A model generated the notes under the pieces. The model was not told where the DNA came from. It searched no databases and was given only the letters and a program-made list of their open reading frames with translations. The position numbers were made by a program, and so were the translations under genes. From positions 1-39,057 of the forward strand of contig CANRMC010000008.1 of assembly GCA_947631605.1 (NCBI GenBank): a stretch of DNA of 39,057 nucleotides, written 5' to 3'. How positions within the stretch are numbered: the stretch's first letter is position 1; each line of letters begins with the position of its first letter. This document shows positions 22,946 through 36,154 of this stretch, one piece after another. Source of the DNA: an uncultured Lachnospiraceae bacterium. Lineage in GTDB: Bacteria; Bacillota; Clostridia; Lachnospirales; Lachnospiraceae.

Positions 22946-23890
22946 TTACTTTGCAACGATTGAAACCCAGTCGTTCATAGGAACCACATCCAGGATTTCA
23001 AAGCCGTTTTGGATCAGGGCGTTCTTTACTTCTTCTTCCTTCACGTCCAGAATCCCTGACGTGATAAAAACGCCGTCTTCCGCCAGAAACGGACGGATAA
23101 CGCCGGATAACGGGATAATAACGTCTGCCAGAATATTGGCGACGACAATATCATATTTTTGATCCGGTATATGCTCTGCTCCATCCAGCAGATTTCCGCA
23201 GGTAAAATTGATCCGGTCCTCCTGAAACCCGTTTGCCGCTGCATTCTCATGGCTCGCGCGCACAGCGATTTCATCAATATCCATGCCGCATACATATCCG
23301 GCGCCCAGATAAACGCTGATGATCGAAAGGATCCCGCTCCCGCAGCCTACGTCAAAGACAGAAGCTCCTTCCCGCAGATACTTGCGGAGCTGTCCTATGC
23401 AGAGTTTTGTTGTTTCATGCGTACCGGTTCCGAATGCCAGAACCGATTCTATGGAAACAACAATATCATTCTCCCGTATATCCTCATATTCCTCCCATAC
23501 AGGAAGGATCACGATATTATCCTCCAGACGGAAGGGCTTAAAGTACTGTTTCCAGTTATCCTGCCATGTGGAATCATCTTCGGTTTTTGTTATCGTGATC
23601 TGTTTCGCCCCGACCGGTATAAACGCTTCAAGGCGGTCAAGCTCTGAAGCTATTTCCGCCTTTAACGTTTCAATATCAAAACTGTCATCAACGAAACAGG
23701 ATACTACGGCAGTTCCGTCATCTTCTCCGGAAATGAGGGGAATGTCCACGAACATGGTTTTCAGTTCCTCTTCCGTAAGAGGTACATGATCCTCCACCAT
23801 GACGCCTTCCACGCCCAGTTCATCCAGAAACGCACTGATCAGATCCACTGCTGCACAACTGGTATCGATCGATAGTTTTGTCCATATCAT
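22946..23890 (-). CDS. prmA: Ribosomal protein L11 methyltransferase
   Basis: PrmA trimethylates lysines of ribosomal protein L11. The 314-residue product has the N-terminal substrate domain ([21 protein letters not shown]) and the class I SAM site [19 protein letters not shown], followed by [15 protein letters not shown]. Its start overlaps the dnaJ stop by four bases, so it is coupled to the heat-shock genes, a known gene order. Confidence 0.96.
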   Translation of the reverse strand: MIWTKLSIDTSCAAVDLISAFLDELGVEGVMVEDHVPLTEEELKTMFVDIPLISGEDDGTAVVSCFVDDSFDIETLKAEIASELDRLEAFIPVGAKQITITKTEDDSTWQDNWKQYFKPFRLEDNIVILPVWEEYEDIRENDIVVSIESVLAFGTGTHETTKLCIGQLRKYLREGASVFDVGCGSGILSIISVYLGAGYVCGMDIDEIAVRASHENAAANGFQEDRINFTCGNLLDGAEHIPDQKYDIVVANILADVIIPLSGVIRPFLAEDGVFITSGILDVKEEEVKNALIQNGFEILDVVPMNDWVSIVAK

Positions 23891-25047
23891 AATTTCTTAA
23901 ATCCTTTTTTCTTCTTGTGATCGCCAAAGCTGAAACCGCCCGCAGAATCCGTTGAGGATCTGGTATTTACGGCGGAAGCCTGTTCATACTGGTTCAGAAT
24001 ACTCTTCTGCTCGTCTGTCAGACTATCCGGAACCTGAACGATCAGCGTCACATAATGATCTCCGCGGACTGATTTATTCCGCAGGGTAGGTACGCCTTTT
24101 CCTTTCAGCTTGATCTTGGTATTTGTCTGTGTACCCGGCTTAATATCATATTCATACGGTCCGTCAATGGTGGTAAGGGTAACCCTGCCTCCAAGCGCAG
24201 CCTGAGTAAAAGTGATCGGCTCACTGGAATACAGATCATACTCCTGTCTTTGGAATGTCGGATGACGGTCTACAAGAATCGTTACAAGCAGATCGCCGCG
24301 TCCGCCGCCATTGATACCCGGTTCACCCTTATCACGGATACGGATACTCTGTCCGTTATCGATACCGGCAGGAACTGCAAGCTGAATTCTCTTCTTGCTC
24401 TTTACATAGCCGGAACCGGCGCAGTTGCTGCATTTATAACGGATAACTTTACCGCTTCCCTGACAATCCGGACAAGTCTGTACCGTTCTTGCCATACCGA
24501 ATAAGGACTGCTGGGTAAAGACAACCTGACCTTTACCTCCGCACTTCACACAGGTCTCCGGCTGGTGTCCCGGCTGGGAACCGGTTCCTTTACATACCGG
24601 ACACTCGTCCTTTAACGGAAGTTCGATCTCCGTCTGTGTACCAAAAACTGCCTCTTCAAACGATACACGAACGGTTGTCTTGATATTTGCACCTTTGACC
24701 GGTCCGTTTGACTGACGCTGTTTCGTGCCGCCGCCAAACATATCGCCAAAGATATCTCCAAAAATATCGCTCATATCGGCGAAATCAAATCCGCCGAAGC
24801 CGGCGCCGCCCTGGTTCGGATCAAATGCAGCATGGCCAAACTGATCGTATTTCTGTCTCTTTTCCGGATCACTCAGAACAGCATATGCCTCTGCGGCTTC
24901 CTTAAACTTCTCCTCAGCTTCCTTGTCACCCGGATTTGTATCAGGATGGTATTTTTTTGCTACAACCCTGTATGCTTTTTTTAGCTCGGCGTCTGAGGCG
25001 TTCTTTGAAACGCCCAGAACCTCATAATAATCTCTCTTATCAGCCAT
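23887..25047 (-). CDS. dnaJ: Chaperone DnaJ
   Basis: DnaJ is the Hsp40 co-chaperone stimulating DnaK ATPase. The 386-residue product has the J domain with HPD ([20 protein letters not shown]) and a Gly/Phe-rich linker. Four CxxCxGxG zinc repeats follow ([32 protein letters not shown]). The ATG at 25047 follows AAGGTGG. It is 57 bases after dnaK. Confidence 0.97.
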   Translation of the reverse strand: MADKRDYYEVLGVSKNASDAELKKAYRVVAKKYHPDTNPGDKEAEEKFKEAAEAYAVLSDPEKRQKYDQFGHAAFDPNQGGAGFGGFDFADMSDIFGDIFGDMFGGGTKQRQSNGPVKGANIKTTVRVSFEEAVFGTQTEIELPLKDECPVCKGTGSQPGHQPETCVKCGGKGQVVFTQQSLFGMARTVQTCPDCQGSGKVIRYKCSNCAGSGYVKSKKRIQLAVPAGIDNGQSIRIRDKGEPGINGGGRGDLLVTILVDRHPTFQRQEYDLYSSEPITFTQAALGGRVTLTTIDGPYEYDIKPGTQTNTKIKLKGKGVPTLRNKSVRGDHYVTLIVQVPDSLTDEQKSILNQYEQASAVNTRSSTDSAGGFSFGDHKKKKGFKKL

Positions 25048-25104
25048 ATTGATATCCACCTTATTTCTCAACTATTATCAAATCGTAGCTATCTGTGGGA
25101 TTGA

Positions 25105-26955
<1,851 letters not shown>

Positions 26956-26983
26956 TTATTTTCCTCCTAAAATAAATTTCTCA

Positions 26984-27649
26984 TTAATTTGCTACTTTTA
27001 CCATGCTGTGCCGTAACACCTGGTCTTTATACATATACCCTTTCTGCATTTCCTCCACGACGATATTCTCACCAAAGTTTTCATCTTCAATATGAATCAC
27101 TGCGTTATGGAAATTCGGATCGAAGTTTTTGCCTTCCGCATTCATCGGCTCTACCCCGATCAATGAAAGTGTATCCATCATCTGCCTGTAGATTTTTTCG
27201 ACGCCCTCTTCAAACGCTCCCTTTTCTTCTTCCGGAACCAGAGCCAGCGCCCGCTCCAGATTGTCTACAACCGGAAGCAGTTTTTCCAGTGCGTCTTTTG
27301 CACCGTAATCATACATTTTCTTATTTTCTTTGTCATTCCGCTGTCTTGCATTATCAAACTCCGCAAGCAGCCTCTGATACTTTTCTTTATTCTCATCGGC
27401 AAGGACTTTTACTTTCTCCAGTTCCGCCTGCAACGCCTTGCTGCCCCTCCGGTTTCCTTTTGGTACCGGTTTTGGACGGGCGGCTTCCGCTTTCTCCGGA
27501 GGAATCTCCGTTTCCTCATCAATGGTAACCTCCGTACCTTCCTGCACCTTCTCCGGTTCTACCGGAATCTCCTGCTCTGCCGGAAGACCTTCGTTTTCTT
27601 TTTCTTCCTTCAGCTCCTGGAGCATTTCGTCCATTGTCTTTTCCGCCAT
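26984..27649 (-). CDS. grpE: Nucleotide exchange factor GrpE
   Basis: GrpE releases ADP from DnaK. The 221-residue product has an acidic N-terminal tail, a long coiled helix (ENKEKYQRLLAEFDNARQRND) and the C-terminal beta domain with FDPNFHNAVIHIEDENFGENIV and VEEMQKGYMYKDQVLRHSMVKV. Its ATG overlaps the hrcA stop (TAATG). Confidence 0.97.
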   Translation of the reverse strand: MAEKTMDEMLQELKEEKENEGLPAEQEIPVEPEKVQEGTEVTIDEETEIPPEKAEAARPKPVPKGNRRGSKALQAELEKVKVLADENKEKYQRLLAEFDNARQRNDKENKKMYDYGAKDALEKLLPVVDNLERALALVPEEEKGAFEEGVEKIYRQMMDTLSLIGVEPMNAEGKNFDPNFHNAVIHIEDENFGENIVVEEMQKGYMYKDQVLRHSMVKVAN

Positions 27650-28710
27650 TACTCTTCACCTCTTTTTTCTTCTTTTCGGAATATTGCATCAAGCTCGTCT
27701 GTCAGATTCTTCAACGTACTTACAACTTTCTTATAGTCCATTCGTTTCGGACCGATGATACCGATCGTTCCTTTTGCACCCTCCGGCATTTCATAAGTTG
27801 CCGTAACGATGGAACAGTCCTTCATATTCTGCACCGGCGCTTCATCACCGATATAGATCTGAATTCCGCTTCCTTCCTCATCTGTGAATTTTAACGTTTC
27901 ATCAATAAGCTGATTCAGTTCTTTCTTATCCTCAAATGTCTCAAGCAGAGCACTGGTCTTGCTTAAATCCCCAAGCTCGGAATATTTCAGGATATTCGAT
28001 GTTCCGCTGGTATAGATCTCCAGTTCTTCCGCCTGATGGATCGCTTCAATGATCCCTTCAAAAATCTTTTCCAGAATCTCCGCATATTCTCCGGCCTGAC
28101 GCTTCATCGTCTGCATCATTTCCAGATTGATGTCCTGCAGCGACGCTCCCTGAAGAAATGTATTTAAGAGAATATTGAATTTCAACACCTCTTCATTGCT
28201 GAGTCCCCGGCTTACTTTAATCAACTGGTTCTTCGCCACATTGTCACCGACTACGATAACTGCTACTAACTGGCCCTCATCCACCTGAGAAAGCTGAATA
28301 AACTTAATCTGTTTGTTCAGATACTTCGGCGCCGTAACCATCGTTGCATACTGGGTGTTATATGCCAGTACCTTTGCAACCTGTTTCAGAAGAACCTCCA
28401 ACCGGTCCACACGCTCAAGCAGCGCACCTTTTTCAACCTCTGTTTCTTCTTTTTCCTGCATCATGCTGTCTACATAGAACCGGTATCCTGCATCCGTAGG
28501 AATCCTTCCTGCTGAGGTATGAGGCTGAATGATATATCCCAGTTCTTCCAGGTCTGCCATTTCGTTTCGTATGGTTGCAGAGCTGAGATTCAGATCCGTA
28601 TATTTAGAAATGGTTCTGGAACCCACAGGTTCGCCTGTCTCCAGATAGTTGGCAACAATTGCTTTCAGAATTTTTACTTTTCTGTCGTCCAGCTCATCAT
28701 TCTGCTGCAT
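27649..28710 (-). CDS. hrcA: Heat-inducible repressor HrcA
   Basis: HrcA represses class I heat-shock genes by binding CIRCE, with GroEL helping it fold. The 353-residue product has the winged helix near the start (ILKAIVANYLETGEPVGSRTI, SSATIRNEMADLEELGYI) and the HrcA core domain. The start at 28710 follows GGAAGG; the in-frame start at 28740 would lie inside the CIRCE arm. It is first in the operon and represses itself. Confidence 0.97.
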   Translation of the reverse strand: MQQNDELDDRKVKILKAIVANYLETGEPVGSRTISKYTDLNLSSATIRNEMADLEELGYIIQPHTSAGRIPTDAGYRFYVDSMMQEKEETEVEKGALLERVDRLEVLLKQVAKVLAYNTQYATMVTAPKYLNKQIKFIQLSQVDEGQLVAVIVVGDNVAKNQLIKVSRGLSNEEVLKFNILLNTFLQGASLQDINLEMMQTMKRQAGEYAEILEKIFEGIIEAIHQAEELEIYTSGTSNILKYSELGDLSKTSALLETFEDKKELNQLIDETLKFTDEEGSGIQIYIGDEAPVQNMKDCSIVTATYEMPEGAKGTIGIIGPKRMDYKKVVSTLKNLTDELDAIFRKEEKRGEE

Positions 28711-28729
28711 CTTATCACCCTTCCTCTTG

Positions 28730-28756
28730 TTAGCACTCAAAACTTTCGAGTGCTAA
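28730..28756. promoter_or_regulatory. CIRCE element
   Basis: TTAGCACTC (28730-28738), nine bases, GAGTGCTAA (28748-28756): a perfect match to the CIRCE consensus. It lies between the promoter and hrcA, where HrcA binding blocks transcription. Confidence 0.98.
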
Positions 28757-28767
28757 CTACTATGTCT

Positions 28768-28796
28768 AATCTACCACCCATCATCTTTCTTGTCAA
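28768..28796 (-). promoter_or_regulatory. Sigma-A promoter of the hrcA operon
   Basis: TTGACA (28791-28796) and TAGATT (28768-28773) on the minus strand have a 17-base spacer and lie just upstream of CIRCE. Confidence 0.78.
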
Positions 28797-28857
28797 GGGA
28801 TTTTCAAGATTTTTCTATCGATTCATTTCCTTTTTTCTTAACGTAAAGCTAATTTTA

Positions 28858-28900
28858 AAATTCCAGTTTTTATCCCACAAAATTATCAAATCTGGAATTT
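28858..28900 (-). other. Hairpin-forming intergenic stretch at the island boundary
   Basis: AAATTCCAG (28858-28866 on the plus strand as written) and CTGGAATTT (28892-28900) are nine-base inverted repeats with a 25-base gap. It may be the poor terminator of the AT-rich operon; no T tract of standard quality follows. The remaining 28797-29014 is AT-rich and shows no gene, tRNA or clear direct repeat. Confidence 0.35.
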
Positions 28901-29014
28901 ACTCTTGCACATTGTTTTGATATTCTCTCATATACGCCCACATTTTTTATCGTCGATTTCCGATCAATTTCAAATAGTATTGTATCCAGTGAAATAATTA
29001 ACTCCTATTGTGAA

Positions 29015-29911
29015 TCAATTCTTTCTAATGTTAAGTTTGGCAGATGTCTTATCTGTGATGTCCGGCAACAAATTTTCGTCACTGATAAAAAGTACTTCCG
29101 ACGTTTTTCCGCTGTTTGCTACCCCATAGACTAAATCAAAAATCCAACAAGAATGATTTGCATAAATAGATTTAATCTTTTCAACGTTATCATAAGTTAC
29201 TATCCATGGACAATGTAGTTGATCAATTAAATCATGAATTTCCTGATGATCTTTTTCTGAAAAAAAGTTCTTATATAACTGTTTGCCTTTATTAAAGTAT
29301 GGAGGATCAAAATATATAAATGCATGATCAATATACCTAGGGAGATAGGATTCCAGAAACCTTCTTACATCATGATTATAAACGTGAATATTGCTTTTGT
29401 ACTTGGCAATTTTTCTTATTCTTTTTGATAAATCATCTTTATTGAATCTGACATCAATTTTATAATCCCCGTCTTGTTGAAATCCGCCTATAGGGCCTGC
29501 ATTTAAGATTCCTGATCGATTCACACGATTTAAAAAGAACGTAGCAAAACCCAATTCCAAAGAATACTTACTGTTCTGCTCTTCATAGATTTTTTTTTGC
29601 CGGTGCCATTCTTCAATTGTTACTTCCGTGCTATTCAATAACTCCAAAAAACGATTAGTTTGTGTTGTTATTGCTTTCCACATCGAATAAATAGCTTTGT
29701 CATAATCATTGATTACAATTTCATCAACATCATTGTTGAATAGTAATGAAAGTGCAATCCCAGCTCCTCCGGCGAACGGTTCAATATAAATCCTTCGCTC
29801 ATCTCCAACTTTTTTTATAACCGAAGCAACAAAAGGATATAGTTTACTTTTTCCGCCCGGATATCTCAGAGGGGAATAGTTTTTTAGTTTTTCTTCTTTT
29901 TTCTTAGACAT
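29015..29911 (-). CDS. D12-class adenine-N6 DNA methyltransferase (Dam-like)
   Basis: The product (298 aa) belongs to the D12 (Dam) class of N6-adenine DNA methyltransferases. It has the SAM loop near the start (SPLRYPGGKSKLYPFVASVI), FAGGAGIALSLLF, and the catalytic DPPY in FIYFDPPYFNKGKQLY near residue 215. The SAM-loop-first order (alpha class) is kept. The ATG at 29911 has TTGGAGG five bases upstream; an earlier ATG at 29944 lies eight bases after the helicase stop and cannot be excluded. It is the last gene of the AT-rich operon. A role in marking host DNA for the helicase system is inferred from context; the target sequence is unknown, and it could be an orphan Dam. Confidence 0.9.
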   Translation of the reverse strand: MSKKKEEKLKNYSPLRYPGGKSKLYPFVASVIKKVGDERRIYIEPFAGGAGIALSLLFNNDVDEIVINDYDKAIYSMWKAITTQTNRFLELLNSTEVTIEEWHRQKKIYEEQNSKYSLELGFATFFLNRVNRSGILNAGPIGGFQQDGDYKIDVRFNKDDLSKRIRKIAKYKSNIHVYNHDVRRFLESYLPRYIDHAFIYFDPPYFNKGKQLYKNFFSEKDHQEIHDLIDQLHCPWIVTYDNVEKIKSIYANHSCWIFDLVYGVANSGKTSEVLFISDENLLPDITDKTSAKLNIRKN

Positions 29912-29951
29912 AATATCCTCCAAAAACGGTATCCAGGCTAACATAAATCAT

Positions 29952-32900
29952 TCACCTGTTTCTTATTTCCATAAATGTATTTGGTAACCAATCAGATAAA
30001 TCATAGGGATTAAAGTACATCCGATTGTTTTGCGATTTTGGTTTCTTTAGCAAGGCAGGGATTACCACAAAATTTGGTAAAGCCATGTTCTTTGCATCGT
30101 CGCTTTCTTCAATCAAACGTAGCACAGGAAGCAAATACGCCTCCTGCTCGTTTTCGGTGTATTCCTTGGGATAAAGGTTTAGTTCCGCATAATCAAGTAA
30201 TTGTAATCCAAGATTTCGATCAAACTGTGAGTGGTTGCGCTGATTATAGAAATTATCCAAACAATTTTTACAAGATCGAGCGCAATCACACTCGGTCAAA
30301 ATTTCACGAGTCCGAATAAGCACCTTATCTAAAATGGAACCAATCATAGAAGAATAACCAGCTCCGCTTGAGAGGTTATCGTAAAAAAACATCTCTATAT
30401 GAGAATTGCCATCATTACACATGCGAGGTCGCCAGCCGCCATTTATTTCGTTATAATCAATTCCGAGTTCGAGAGACGCAGCTTTCTTAATTGCTTCATG
30501 CAAAGTTGTAACGGCTGCTCTCAATATGGATTTTTCTTTCTGATTATGGGTTCCGACAAGTCGTTTTGAATCATACGCTATATCAAGCATAAACATATCG
30601 GTCATGAACTCATAACCCAAAAAAATGTTGGTATCAACTGTGCCATCATGCCTACATAAATACTTGTCGTGGTATGGTTGCGAAAAAATAAATTTCCCGT
30701 TGTTTTGAATTTCAGCAACTTCCGCTCCGCCACACTTTTTACATACGTTAAACCCATTTTTCTTTTTTCCCATGTTAACAGTTAGAACAGCCTTGTCGGA
30801 CAACTCAATGTACTTGATATTGCTCTGCTTGTATTGGTTTATTTTTTCTGTGCTACTGGGAAGATAAGAATAATAAGGCGCTTCTGTATATGTGAAATTT
30901 TCATCCTCGTCTTCATGTCGTACAGGATCCCCTTTCACTGGAGCAAATCCCCATGGCTTCAATAATTTTCTCATTTCAACACAAGATCCACAATAAGGGC
31001 ATCTTCCGTTGGCGGCATCATGAGATTTCTTTCCGAACCAGTTACATTCTGTACACACAAATATGTCGCTATAATAATCTTTACTATTAAAATAATACTC
31101 AGCTTGATTTCTTTCAAAGCCCTTTGGTCTTGGATTTGCATATATACCACCACTACGATAATTTTTTTTATCAATCGTAACAAATCTACCCGGAGCATAC
31201 TCACTTAGTGCAACAGAGATGTCTCTTTCGGGCGAATACTCAATTTCATGAACTCCATTTCTAGAATTCTGAGAATTATTTTCGACAAAGAAGCGTACCA
31301 CATTTTTAGGAAATGAATATGACGGAATAAAACCTTCGCTGTAAAATACATCAAAAGCTGAAGTTTCAGAATTATCCGATTGATATTCATTTCTCTTGCC
31401 TTCAGCCAAGACTTTTTCTTTTATTTTGGAAAAAAGTCTGATTGTTTCTTCAGAAGTTGCACCACAGGATTCTGCATACTCGATAAATGCTGAACCATAT
31501 GATCCGCAAAACTCAACAATTCCTATATCCATTATGCTATCAAATCTTGCTTTCATATCCGAAGTGGACATAAAACCATTCAAAAGTATCATATTGGTAT
31601 GTCTCTGGCGAATCTTTGGATTATCTCTGTCAATCCATGGTTTTCTTGGTTCACCAGAAATCATTTCATCAGGATGCATGAAATAATGACCATCGTGAAC
31701 ACCACCGGATGCATATGTAACAATTGTAGAAATACCTGCGTTTTTACGTCCCGCACGTCCTGCTCGTTGTTGATAGTTTTCTCTCATCGGAGGTATGTTT
31801 CGTAATCCGACAGCAGTCAAAGAACCGATATCAATACCGACCTCCATCGTTGTTGTGCAACTCAAAACATCAATGGCGTCTTCTCCGTGTTCCCCTGCAT
31901 TAATATCTTGAAACCGCATTTCATACTTTTCTGTTCTGCTCCAAGTATCACTTCTTGTTTCCTTGTGTGATAATTGAGCTGTATGTTCTTCGGTATCAAT
32001 CGTGTGAATTGTATCAATTTTCTTAATTGCATTCAAAATTGGAATACGCCAAAAATCGAATCTAGATAAGTCTTCATAACAAATAGGGGTGATAGCATCT
32101 GTTTCAAAGCACGCACCACACCAATTCCCGATTTTATATGGAGAGAGTTTTCCGCATTTCTGACAACGATACCAAACGAAATCATCCCCCGTAAGCATTA
32201 TTTTTACTGCAGACAATTTTAAATAATACTTGTTATTTTGTGATGATGCAAAGAACACATCTCTGATTTTTGATGTTAGGATACTCATTAACTCGTCCGA
32301 GAAACTAAGTAGGTCTTTCGCACGACTTATAAAAAGTTTGTCGATTGATTTATCAAAATCATATCCTAATCCTAAACTGTCATCTCCCGCCTTACTTCTA
32401 CCTGGCAAGTCTTTTCTAATATCGTCCGGTATGGATTCACCCAAAGCGGCTTTATCATCCATGACATCCCAAAACAGCAACACAAGCAACTGAAATAATA
32501 TATCTTGGTCGATTTCTATATTATGATCGTATTTCAAATCATCAATCAATTCGTTTTGAAGTAAATCTTCAACAGGCGCAAGAAAGCCAAGCCCAATATC
32601 TTTAAAAGAACGAGGACTTTCCGTAAAAAAAGTCAGCAATTGTTCATAGTATTCTTCAGGTAAAACTTGAAATCTGGATGCAAGGTCTTTATAGTCTAAG
32701 GATCTTCTGGGATTGCGTTCCATTCTCTTAATAAAATTATGGAATTTATTCAAATCGTCCTGAAATCTCACTTTACTGTCACCACTAAAAAATGATAGGC
32801 GATTCTGCAAGCAGACATTGAGAAATGCTGGATATAATTCCTGTAATGAATGTTCTTTTCCATCAGTCTCAAGTAAAAGCGATGCTAAAAGCACAGCTTG

Positions 32901-35165
32901 TCTGAATGCGTCTGCATCAGATGATTTTGAAAGATCCCTAGCAAGTTTTGCTGCATTCTGTCTTGAGTCAGAAAAAAGGAGAACTTTTTTGCCCTGATTG
33001 ATGAAATCTGACCTCGGTGGTTGCATTTCAAACTGTGCTTTTGTCAAATTATAAAATGGTATATTTCCTTTTGTTGAAAAGTCAGATGGCTTTTTCAGAC
33101 GCATCAGCTTTTTGCATTTTGGACATGTAGAAAATGTATAAGAATCCGTTTTTTGATCATATTTTTCACAATAAATCACAGTAAGAAGCGAAGCGTCATT
33201 CTTTTTCTGTAGGTATAATTTTCCTGTGAACGGATCTAATGAACCTAGTTTATCATTGATTCTCTTTACATAACCATCAGGAACAATATACAATAGCATC
33301 TCTTTTAATGACGAAATATCTCCATTTAAACCCCGATTGGGGAATACATACCAATACGGAGTGCCTTCATTTTGCTGAACAAATACCTTAAGATATAAAG
33401 CTCCACATTTAATATGATTTACGAGCTCATAGACTCTTGCGCCACACTCGCATTTCTCTTTTTGAATTGAAAAAACTTTCCCCAAATGCAACTTTTCTGA
33501 TTCAGAATATTTTGAATAATCGCAGTTAGGATTGGAACATGCATATAGTCCTTGCAAACCTCTTAAGAACATATGTAATCTAACAGGAAAAAGAATATTT
33601 CCATCCTTAGCTGCCAGCGACACAACGGACAAAAGAGAATCTAAAGCTTCTGTGGCTTTTTCACTCTCTCCGAACAATTGCGCACGAATATAACTATACG
33701 ACTTTGCGCCTGTTCTGCATAGATCATTAAGTTTTACAAAGGCTTCGTACTCCGGTAGATTATCATACAACCATTCTTGGGCAACTTTTGTTTCGACATT
33801 TGCAGGCAAATTCACAGAATAAACATTTTTTGCGAACTTGATAATTTTCTCGGTTATTTGCTGATCATTTGATACTTGATTCGATCCAACACTTAACAAA
33901 TCATCGACATTTGTACGTATTCTTACATTTTTGGAAATAGGCTCATTCCTACCAGGGAGAAAAGATAATCTATCACAATTTTTTCTACCAGTAAGACCAA
34001 AGTAAAAGCTATGGATCGCATCATCTGATTTTTGCGGCATACTTGCAGTCGTTAAAATAAACTGAGCTTTATCAAGTCCAATTCCAAGCCGTGAGAAAAG
34101 TCTTTCAAGGAGTAACGCTATTTCTCCACCGGCTGAACCTCTATACATATGAGCTTCATCTAGAACTATAAGGAGTTTATTATTTGTTGAATCATTTAAC
34201 CATGCTTTTGTGTTCTCCCAAATTCCAGACTCTCTTTGACGCATAAGCATGTATTCTAGCATGGAATAGTTAGTAACTAGTATGTCCGGTGGACAATTTT
34301 GCATTTCAAATCTTGTAATCAATTCCGGGTCGAACTTAGATGGATGGTGATTATTCTCTTCCAAATTATTGATAAAAGCTTCAAGTCCATCTGAACCTCC
34401 TTTTGCGGGATATCTGTTAATTTTTTTTAATCCCTTTATATTATCTTCTTGTTCATGTTGCTTATCTTTGGGTGCGTTAGAGTCAACGAGATAGCTATTT
34501 CTAAAGGTTGTAGCCAGTTCTTTGCTACTTGAAGGCTTAGCATCTCCAGCGTACGGAGTCCTTCCAGTATACATACCAAAATGAGGAAGTCTATCTGCAT
34601 GTGATGCATCGATAAAATGATTCTTAAACTTTTCGCTACCAAGAATATTGCGAAACCTTCCCAACTGATCTGAAACCAATGCATTCATTGGATAAATAAT
34701 AAGTGTTCTGACAGCGTTCATTTTAAAAGAGACCGGGCGAATTATTGCCTCGTCAACGATTTTAGAAATTATAGGCCACAGGAAGCACTCTGTTTTACCC
34801 GAACCTGTTCCAGTAGAAACAAACAAATCTTTACCAGAAATAAAATGTTCAAGCGCAAACACCTGATGTTCAAATGGGTCAGCAAAAACTCCAAGCTTAT
34901 CACTAATAAGCTTCTCAAAAAATTGTTTAATATGATCAGGAATGTATGTAGATTCAGCGATACCATTTTTCAATTTCTTATAAGATGCAGATGTTTCAAT
35001 ATAAGGCTCACGCGCAATATTAGTGCTATCTCCACACTGCTTACCGAGAAGATCATCAGCATAGAGAAGCAATGTTTCACTATTTGCAAGATAGTCAGAT
35101 TTAATATAATTTGCCAATCGTCCTCGAATAGCTTCATAATACTGTTGTACACCATTATGTAACAT
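29952..35165 (-). CDS. Giant DEAH-box helicase with C-terminal MZB/DUF1998-like region
   Basis: The 1737-residue product is a superfamily 2 helicase. The Walker A is at 119-126 (GTGSGKTE), followed by [17 protein letters not shown]. The Walker B is DEAH at 336-339. Motif V is in [11 protein letters not shown] near 1100 and motif VI is QRAGRAGR near 1131. An insert of about 700 residues separates the two RecA lobes. It holds Cys pairs near 540-600, 678 (CPKCKK) and 1000-1020 (CQKCGK, WCGAC). More clusters lie near 1370-1397 and 1472. The C-terminus near 1624 ([14 protein letters not shown]) matches the zinc site of MZB/DUF1998 regions. This fusion recalls DruE of Druantia and the DrmA plus DrmB pair of DISARM; which is closest needs a search. 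It starts two bases after the preceding stop, with AAGGGAG upstream. Confidence 0.9.
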   Translation of the reverse strand: MLHNGVQQYYEAIRGRLANYIKSDYLANSETLLLYADDLLGKQCGDSTNIAREPYIETSASYKKLKNGIAESTYIPDHIKQFFEKLISDKLGVFADPFEHQVFALEHFISGKDLFVSTGTGSGKTECFLWPIISKIVDEAIIRPVSFKMNAVRTLIIYPMNALVSDQLGRFRNILGSEKFKNHFIDASHADRLPHFGMYTGRTPYAGDAKPSSSKELATTFRNSYLVDSNAPKDKQHEQEDNIKGLKKINRYPAKGGSDGLEAFINNLEENNHHPSKFDPELITRFEMQNCPPDILVTNYSMLEYMLMRQRESGIWENTKAWLNDSTNNKLLIVLDEAHMYRGSAGGEIALLLERLFSRLGIGLDKAQFILTTASMPQKSDDAIHSFYFGLTGRKNCDRLSFLPGRNEPISKNVRIRTNVDDLLSVGSNQVSNDQQITEKIIKFAKNVYSVNLPANVETKVAQEWLYDNLPEYEAFVKLNDLCRTGAKSYSYIRAQLFGESEKATEALDSLLSVVSLAAKDGNILFPVRLHMFLRGLQGLYACSNPNCDYSKYSESEKLHLGKVFSIQKEKCECGARVYELVNHIKCGALYLKVFVQQNEGTPYWYVFPNRGLNGDISSLKEMLLYIVPDGYVKRINDKLGSLDPFTGKLYLQKKNDASLLTVIYCEKYDQKTDSYTFSTCPKCKKLMRLKKPSDFSTKGNIPFYNLTKAQFEMQPPRSDFINQGKKVLLFSDSRQNAAKLARDLSKSSDADAFRQAVLLASLLLETDGKEHSLQELYPAFLNVCLQNRLSFFSGDSKVRFQDDLNKFHNFIKRMERNPRRSLDYKDLASRFQVLPEEYYEQLLTFFTESPRSFKDIGLGFLAPVEDLLQNELIDDLKYDHNIEIDQDILFQLLVLLFWDVMDDKAALGESIPDDIRKDLPGRSKAGDDSLGLGYDFDKSIDKLFISRAKDLLSFSDELMSILTSKIRDVFFASSQNNKYYLKLSAVKIMLTGDDFVWYRCQKCGKLSPYKIGNWCGACFETDAITPICYEDLSRFDFWRIPILNAIKKIDTIHTIDTEEHTAQLSHKETRSDTWSRTEKYEMRFQDINAGEHGEDAIDVLSCTTTMEVGIDIGSLTAVGLRNIPPMRENYQQRAGRAGRKNAGISTIVTYASGGVHDGHYFMHPDEMISGEPRKPWIDRDNPKIRQRHTNMILLNGFMSTSDMKARFDSIMDIGIVEFCGSYGSAFIEYAESCGATSEETIRLFSKIKEKVLAEGKRNEYQSDNSETSAFDVFYSEGFIPSYSFPKNVVRFFVENNSQNSRNGVHEIEYSPERDISVALSEYAPGRFVTIDKKNYRSGGIYANPRPKGFERNQAEYYFNSKDYYSDIFVCTECNWFGKKSHDAANGRCPYCGSCVEMRKLLKPWGFAPVKGDPVRHEDEDENFTYTEAPYYSYLPSSTEKINQYKQSNIKYIELSDKAVLTVNMGKKKNGFNVCKKCGGAEVAEIQNNGKFIFSQPYHDKYLCRHDGTVDTNIFLGYEFMTDMFMLDIAYDSKRLVGTHNQKEKSILRAAVTTLHEAIKKAASLELGIDYNEINGGWRPRMCNDGNSHIEMFFYDNLSSGAGYSSMIGSILDKVLIRTREILTECDCARSCKNCLDNFYNQRNHSQFDRNLGLQLLDYAELNLYPKEYTENEQEAYLLPVLRLIEESDDAKNMALPNFVVIPALLKKPKSQNNRMYFNPYDLSDWLPNTFMEIRNR

Positions 35166-35167
35166 AA

Positions 35168-36154
35168 TTATTCTCCCTTTATTTCAATTGCAAGATTGCT
35201 TAAAACATCCTGAATAAGAGCAATCGCTTGGTTTTTGATAATGAATTTATTCTTATTAAAGACCCTCTCATAAGGCCACGCACACAACAATAATAAAAAA
35301 TATTCTCGGTTTGGCAAATACCCTTCAATTGACAATTCAGAATATTCATTATCAAGCGTCTTGATTCTTGCGTTAAGAGGATTACCATAAGCTTTCTTTA
35401 GTGCGAAATACAATCGTCTATATTCAAATGAAGTCAACTCATACGGATTTATGTTTTGCGGTTCTTCACAAAACACAAGTTCATCATTACTATTCATGAC
35501 CTTATAGAATGGACCTTTAGGTGTTTTACGAGCAATCGTTCTATCTGTTGTCATTCGATCTTCCCAGGAATATGATGGACTATAGCAAGATAAAGGATTG
35601 AAGAATTGCAACTCGTCAGCAGAGATATCCCTATTATCAAAGAGAACGATATCGTACTGATGATCAATAAACTGCTCCCATGTTAGTCTATCTCTAATTA
35701 AAACATCTCTCCATTCGATTGAATTAGGTGCATAATAATCTGTAATGACACCCATTCCGGAAATTGATGCAGGCTCAAAAGTCCCAAAATATAACGCCCC
35801 ACCATCTAATTCAATGCTTTTTCCCAAATTGGCAACATAGTTTTTGTTATTATTATCTGTAAAAAGATATCCAATTTCCTCATAAACTCTCCGGATAAAA
35901 AACGATATTGAAACCGTTTCAGTTTTAAACATTGATGCAATTTCTGGAAACAAAGCAACATATTTCTCAAGAAGATTATTAAGCATAAGTGTTTGCGAGT
36001 TTTTTGTTATGTTGTTACCGGGAGAAGCGGCCGATCTCAAACACCATTGTCCAAGTGCAGAAAAAATCAAACGATATTTAAATGATGCATCAGACTCGTT
36101 AGTGTAGCTACAAATATTCATATCAGAAGCCATTGCTTCTAATAGCTTGTTCAT
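35168..36154 (-). CDS. Unrecognised protein of the helicase operon (328 aa)
   Basis: I do not recognise this family. The sequence is soluble-looking and mixed alpha/beta, with an N-terminal helical part ([21 protein letters not shown]) and a central Gly/Phe region ([20 protein letters not shown]). The Trp/Asp-rich stretch [18 protein letters not shown] could be a beta strand followed by acidic residues, and the C-terminus is helical. No nuclease, ATPase or membrane motif is clear. AAGGTGG lies eight bases before the ATG at 36154, which overlaps the stop of the upstream gene by four bases (ATGA). This coupling to the coiled-coil gene and the near contact with the helicase gene suggest the products act together. 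Confidence 0.85.
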   Translation of the reverse strand: MNKLLEAMASDMNICSYTNESDASFKYRLIFSALGQWCLRSAASPGNNITKNSQTLMLNNLLEKYVALFPEIASMFKTETVSISFFIRRVYEEIGYLFTDNNNKNYVANLGKSIELDGGALYFGTFEPASISGMGVITDYYAPNSIEWRDVLIRDRLTWEQFIDHQYDIVLFDNRDISADELQFFNPLSCYSPSYSWEDRMTTDRTIARKTPKGPFYKVMNSNDELVFCEEPQNINPYELTSFEYRRLYFALKKAYGNPLNARIKTLDNEYSELSIEGYLPNREYFLLLLCAWPYERVFNKNKFIIKNQAIALIQDVLSNLAIEIKGE

